A stretch of 64,000 nt of DNA from Planococcus shenhongbingii (GTDB lineage Bacteria > Bacillota > Bacilli > Bacillales_A > Planococcaceae): contig NZ_CP129235.1 in assembly GCF_030413635.1 (NCBI RefSeq), positions 3,844,001 to 3,908,000 of the forward strand. The letters run 5' to 3'. This document shows, one piece after another, positions 61,649 to 64,000 of this stretch (the first letter of the stretch is position 1; each line of letters opens with the position of its first letter). Made by a program: the position numbers and the translations under genes. The notes under the pieces are model-generated. The model searched no databases, was not told the DNA's origin, and saw only the letters and a program-made list of their open reading frames with translations.

Positions 61649-62077
61649 TTAGTCAGTAATCCATTGAATGGCCGTTTCTTTTGAATCCACTTGTCTGTTT
61701 TCGAGGACAGTTGCCAATTCTCCGTGCAGCAGAACTGCCTTTTTGTAGCTCTCAATCACTTGCTTTTCATCGGCATTCTTTTTATGCAAAAGGCCTAACC
61801 GAAATCTTTCTCCTTTTTCCAGTTCTGAACTGATTTCCCCTACTTTTTTAAAGTAATTGTGATCAAAATCTATTTCGAACCGGCCGGGCTGGCTGATGCC
61901 TTCCACTGCTTGATGGTCCAGAATGATAATTTCGGGTTTTGAAAAATCAGGCGTCTGCGAAAAAGCGCGGAAGCAGATTTGGGCAAGTGTATTCAAGTGG
62001 ATCAGCGGCTTGTTATCAGCTAAATGTAAGTTATCCTCCGCATTTTTATAAATCATAAATGGATAAGCAATCTCCAT
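61649..62077 (-). CDS. Hypothetical protein, first gene of the YhaQP-like operon
   Basis: A 142-residue soluble acidic protein that I do not recognise. It has no signal peptide or membrane segment. Segments are MEIAYPFMIYKNAEDNLHLA, EIIILDHQAVEGISQPGRFE, IDFDHNYFKKVGEISSELEK and a helical C-terminus rich in Glu and Lys. GGAGGGAC precedes the ATG. Position suggests a function with the exporter. It is divergent from the HTH-TPR regulator, with 265 bases between. Confidence 0.75.
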   Translation of the reverse strand: MEIAYPFMIYKNAEDNLHLADNKPLIHLNTLAQICFRAFSQTPDFSKPEIIILDHQAVEGISQPGRFEIDFDHNYFKKVGEISSELEKGERFRLGLLHKKNADEKQVIESYKKAVLLHGELATVLENRQVDSKETAIQWITD

Positions 62078-62342
62078 TTCAGTCCCTCCTTTCCAACATC
62101 TTTGTAGGTTTCTGTTTTAACTATAGTGAATAGAGAAAGTTGAATGGAACAGATAAAAAACAGCCATCTAAATTAAAATAAATGCGTTTTAACCCGAGGC
62201 TTTTCAACTTAAATCCCTGTATATGGAATAAACTCTTCTCTTTTGCTGAAAAATATTTCCAATAATAGATTATCGTTATATAATTGAGGTAAATTCATCC
62301 AGAGAGATATGGATTATAGATTAAAAGGAAAAGAGGGAGAGA

Positions 62343-63599
62343 ATGGAAATAGGGGAAAGAATACGCCAAGTTCGGATACATAAAGGAATGACTCAAACAG
62401 AGTTGATCAACGGAATTTGCTCCAATACATACATCAGCAAAATCGAAAGTGGCAAAGCTAAGCCTTCTTATTCATTTATCGTGAAAATCGCGAAAGTGCT
62501 TGAAGTGGATACAGAGTTTCTGCTCAATGTGAATATGAAAAATGTAGAACCGGATGTCCACCGAATTTACGAAAGTTATATCAGTTCCAGAAAAATCAAT
62601 TCCCAGGACCTCGCTCTACTAAAACTCCATTCTAAGGAAAACCATTCAAATTCCACTTTGATTAAAATATATTGTGTTTTGATTTCGTATTACACCACTT
62701 TTGATATGGAAGAAGCTCATCAAATAGTCGAACAAGCTAAGAACATTATTTCACCTGCCCAATCCACTTTCGAGAATGAAATTTCTTATTATTTTCATAG
62801 CCTTTACAAATATTTCAACAAGAATAAAAACTATTCAGAAGCTTTGTTTTACGCGAGTCTTCATCTTGACTCCTTACAACACGAAGGAACATCGTTGCGG
62901 GCAGCAAAAGCTTATTTGAACTTGGCTCAAGTCCGAACAAAAATGGATGAAGATTTGGAATTAGCGAGATTGTATACAAAAAAGGCTTTACAGATCTTTA
63001 AAGATCAGGATTTTAAAGGAGGAATCGCAAATTCTTTGGCTCAATTAGCCATCCAATACCATCGAAACGATTTATATGATGACGCATTGAAGATTTTGGA
63101 TGAACTTTCTCAATTCTCAAAGGAGGTTAATGAAGATTACTATGCACCAATTTTGTCTTATAATTATGGACGCATTTATCAAAAACAAAAGCAATTCGAT
63201 CAAGCGGTTTCATACATGCTCCAGAGCATTGAATATGACATAAAAGCAAATAAAGAAGAAGAAACCATTCACGCCCTTAAAGTTCTAAGTAAAATAAGCA
63301 TCGAAAGAAAGAACTGGGAAGAAGCGGGTGAGTATTTAAAGAAAGCTTTCCGCCTGACCAATTTGTACAACCTGCCCAATTCTTATATCCAGCTTTTGCA
63401 TTTGAGATCCCAGATCTATAAAGCCCGGTTTGATTTTCCTTCCTATGAAAAAGAACTTCAGCAGGCAGTTCAGTTGGCACAAGAAGGAAATTATCCGTTG
63501 CTCATCAAAGAAATCAGCATAGAACTGGCAGAGCATTATCACGAGGCCCGCGCCTATAAGATGGCAGCCAAATATTATCAATTTGCCCTCCTTCGATAA
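62343..63599 (+). CDS. HTH-TPR transcriptional regulator (RRNPP/PlcR-like)
   Basis: A 418-residue regulator. The N-terminal HTH (residues 6-60) is IGERIRQVRIHKGMTQTELI then YISKIESGKAKPSYSFIVKI. The rest is helical TPR repeats, for example LRAAKAYLNLAQVRTKMDED, GIANSLAQLAIQYHRNDLYD, APILSYNYGRIYQKQKQFDQ and ETIHALKVLSKISIERKNWE. This is the build of peptide-sensing PlcR/NprR/AimR-type regulators. I find no pheromone-like small ORF downstream. TATAAT at 62279-62284 with TTTCCA 17 bases before is a possible promoter; GAGGGAGAG precedes the ATG. Confidence 0.88.
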   Translation: MEIGERIRQVRIHKGMTQTELINGICSNTYISKIESGKAKPSYSFIVKIAKVLEVDTEFLLNVNMKNVEPDVHRIYESYISSRKINSQDLALLKLHSKENHSNSTLIKIYCVLISYYTTFDMEEAHQIVEQAKNIISPAQSTFENEISYYFHSLYKYFNKNKNYSEALFYASLHLDSLQHEGTSLRAAKAYLNLAQVRTKMDEDLELARLYTKKALQIFKDQDFKGGIANSLAQLAIQYHRNDLYDDALKILDELSQFSKEVNEDYYAPILSYNYGRIYQKQKQFDQAVSYMLQSIEYDIKANKEEETIHALKVLSKISIERKNWEEAGEYLKKAFRLTNLYNLPNSYIQLLHLRSQIYKARFDFPSYEKELQQAVQLAQEGNYPLLIKEISIELAEHYHEARAYKMAAKYYQFALLR

Positions 63600-63747
63600 A
63601 CTCTTCTTTCTCGCAGCTTTTTGTTCCAGCACTATTAGTCGTGGTTTACTCAAACTAACTCTTTCCGAAATACATACAAAGCAACAGGTCGAACTGCTGC
63701 ATATTTCAAATTCCCTAATACTAACAAAGTGAATTTTCCTTCAGAAA

Positions 63748-63795
63748 CCAAAAAGAACCTCCAATCCCGCGAAGGATTGAAGGTTCTTTGTTTTG
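63748..63795 (-). terminator. Terminator of mqo
   Basis: AAAGAACCTCCAATCC pairs with GGATTGAAGGTTCTTT with one mismatch. It is convergent with the regulator gene. Confidence 0.8.
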
Positions 63796-64000
63796 TTATT
63801 TGCTTAATACTTTTTCTTTCGCCATCGAAGCAAGTTCTTCGTTCAATTGAAGCGCTTCGGCTGTTGATGTATGGATGTCGCGGAGAAGCTCCGGATTTTC
63901 CATTAAGGATAAGCCGTAAGAAGGAATCATTTCTTTGATTTTCGGCTCCCAGTTCTTAACTTGTTCAGGGAAGCATTTTTCGAAAATCTCAAGCATCGCA
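63796..64000 (-). CDS. mqo: Malate:quinone oxidoreductase, C-terminal end (cut by window edge)
   Basis: The minus strand reads open from the window edge as [32 protein letters not shown] and ends with [12 protein letters not shown] and a stop. The AMLE(V/I)(L/F)EKCFP segment and [12 protein letters not shown] are the conserved C-terminus of Mqo, an FAD enzyme passing electrons from malate to the quinone pool. About 67 of some 490 residues are in the window. Confidence 0.85.
   Translation of the reverse strand, partial: AMLEIFEKCFPEQVKNWEPKIKEMIPSYGLSLMENPELLRDIHTSTAEALQLNEELASMAKEKVLSK

Noticed and set aside
63600..63795. Signal-peptide gene for the TPR regulator
   Set aside because: No ATG/GTG/TTG frame of 20-60 codons with a ribosome site and hydrophobic N-terminus on the plus strand.
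1..64000. CRISPR arrays, prophage, phage-defence or toxin-antitoxin genes, rRNA and tRNA
   Set aside because: I scanned for spaced repeats, known protein signatures and RNA cores and found none that I could support.

Overview
The window is chromosomal DNA of a low-to-mid GC Gram-positive bacterium of the order Bacillales. A Planococcaceae member such as Planococcus or Planomicrobium is my best guess. The reasons are Bacillus-type gene sets in Bacillus-like order (mtnKA/mtnWXBD, proBA, dctBSRP, kimA, azlCD, mhq genes), AGGAGG-type ribosome binding sites before most genes, TTG/GTG starts, many intrinsic terminators, a CcpA cre site, and SAM-I, lysine and c-di-AMP riboswitches. I see no rRNA, tRNA, CRISPR array, transposase or prophage gene. 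The species is inference.

Layout. 1-5.5 kb: methionine salvage, with mtnKA and mtnWXBD divergent and each behind its own SAM-I riboswitch. 5.6-18.4 kb: housekeeping genes, namely a DUF4395 membrane protein, proBA, a VOC protein, a secreted protein of unknown function, a winged-helix gene broken by one stop codon, a proline-iminopeptidase-like hydrolase, ilvE, a CoA-type Nudix hydrolase, a large SWIM/SNF2 helicase and a YjdM/PhnA protein. 18.5-23.4 kb: C4-dicarboxylate sensing and uptake (dctP, dctR, dctS and divergent dctB) with a cre site before dctP. 23.5-25.8 kb: c-di-AMP riboswitch and the potassium importer kimA. 25.8-27.8 kb: a MazG-like protein, and an Lrp/AsnC regulator divergent from an EamA exporter with a perfect palindrome between them. 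27.9-30.8 kb: a lysine-riboswitch-controlled amino-acid ABC transporter. 30.8-33.8 kb: mnmH, a methyltransferase and pgeF.

34.0-37.8 kb: a five-gene operon of DUF4178 protein, PspA, DUF4247 lipoprotein, DUF350 membrane protein and a membrane-embedded spermidine-synthase-like enzyme. This is the least understood coherent system in the window. It is followed by about 600 bp of non-coding repeats and hairpins. 38.5-47 kb: HAD phosphatase, a single-chain ECF sigma/anti-sigma fusion, TerC, LysR plus AEC transporter, a Gfo/Idh/MocA oxidoreductase, and azlCD divergent from a MocR-type regulator. 47-48.3 kb: a PAS-GGDEF diguanylate cyclase.

48.4-54.1 kb: a quinone/electrophile detoxification cluster (two ring-cleaving dioxygenases, DoxX, MhqD-like esterase, flavin reductase, azoreductase) with its MarR/MhqR-type repressor, plus a decayed azoreductase fragment and a small GNAT. 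54.4-58.5 kb: two divergent GntP permeases and a 3-hydroxybutyrate-dehydrogenase-like SDR. The second permease promoter carries a near-perfect copy of the palindrome found before mhqR and the azoreductase gene, which suggests the repressor also controls it. 58.8-64 kb: a VOC protein, a YhaQP-like ABC exporter with a micro-membrane protein and an unknown protein, a divergent HTH-TPR (RRNPP-like) regulator, and the 3' end of mqo.
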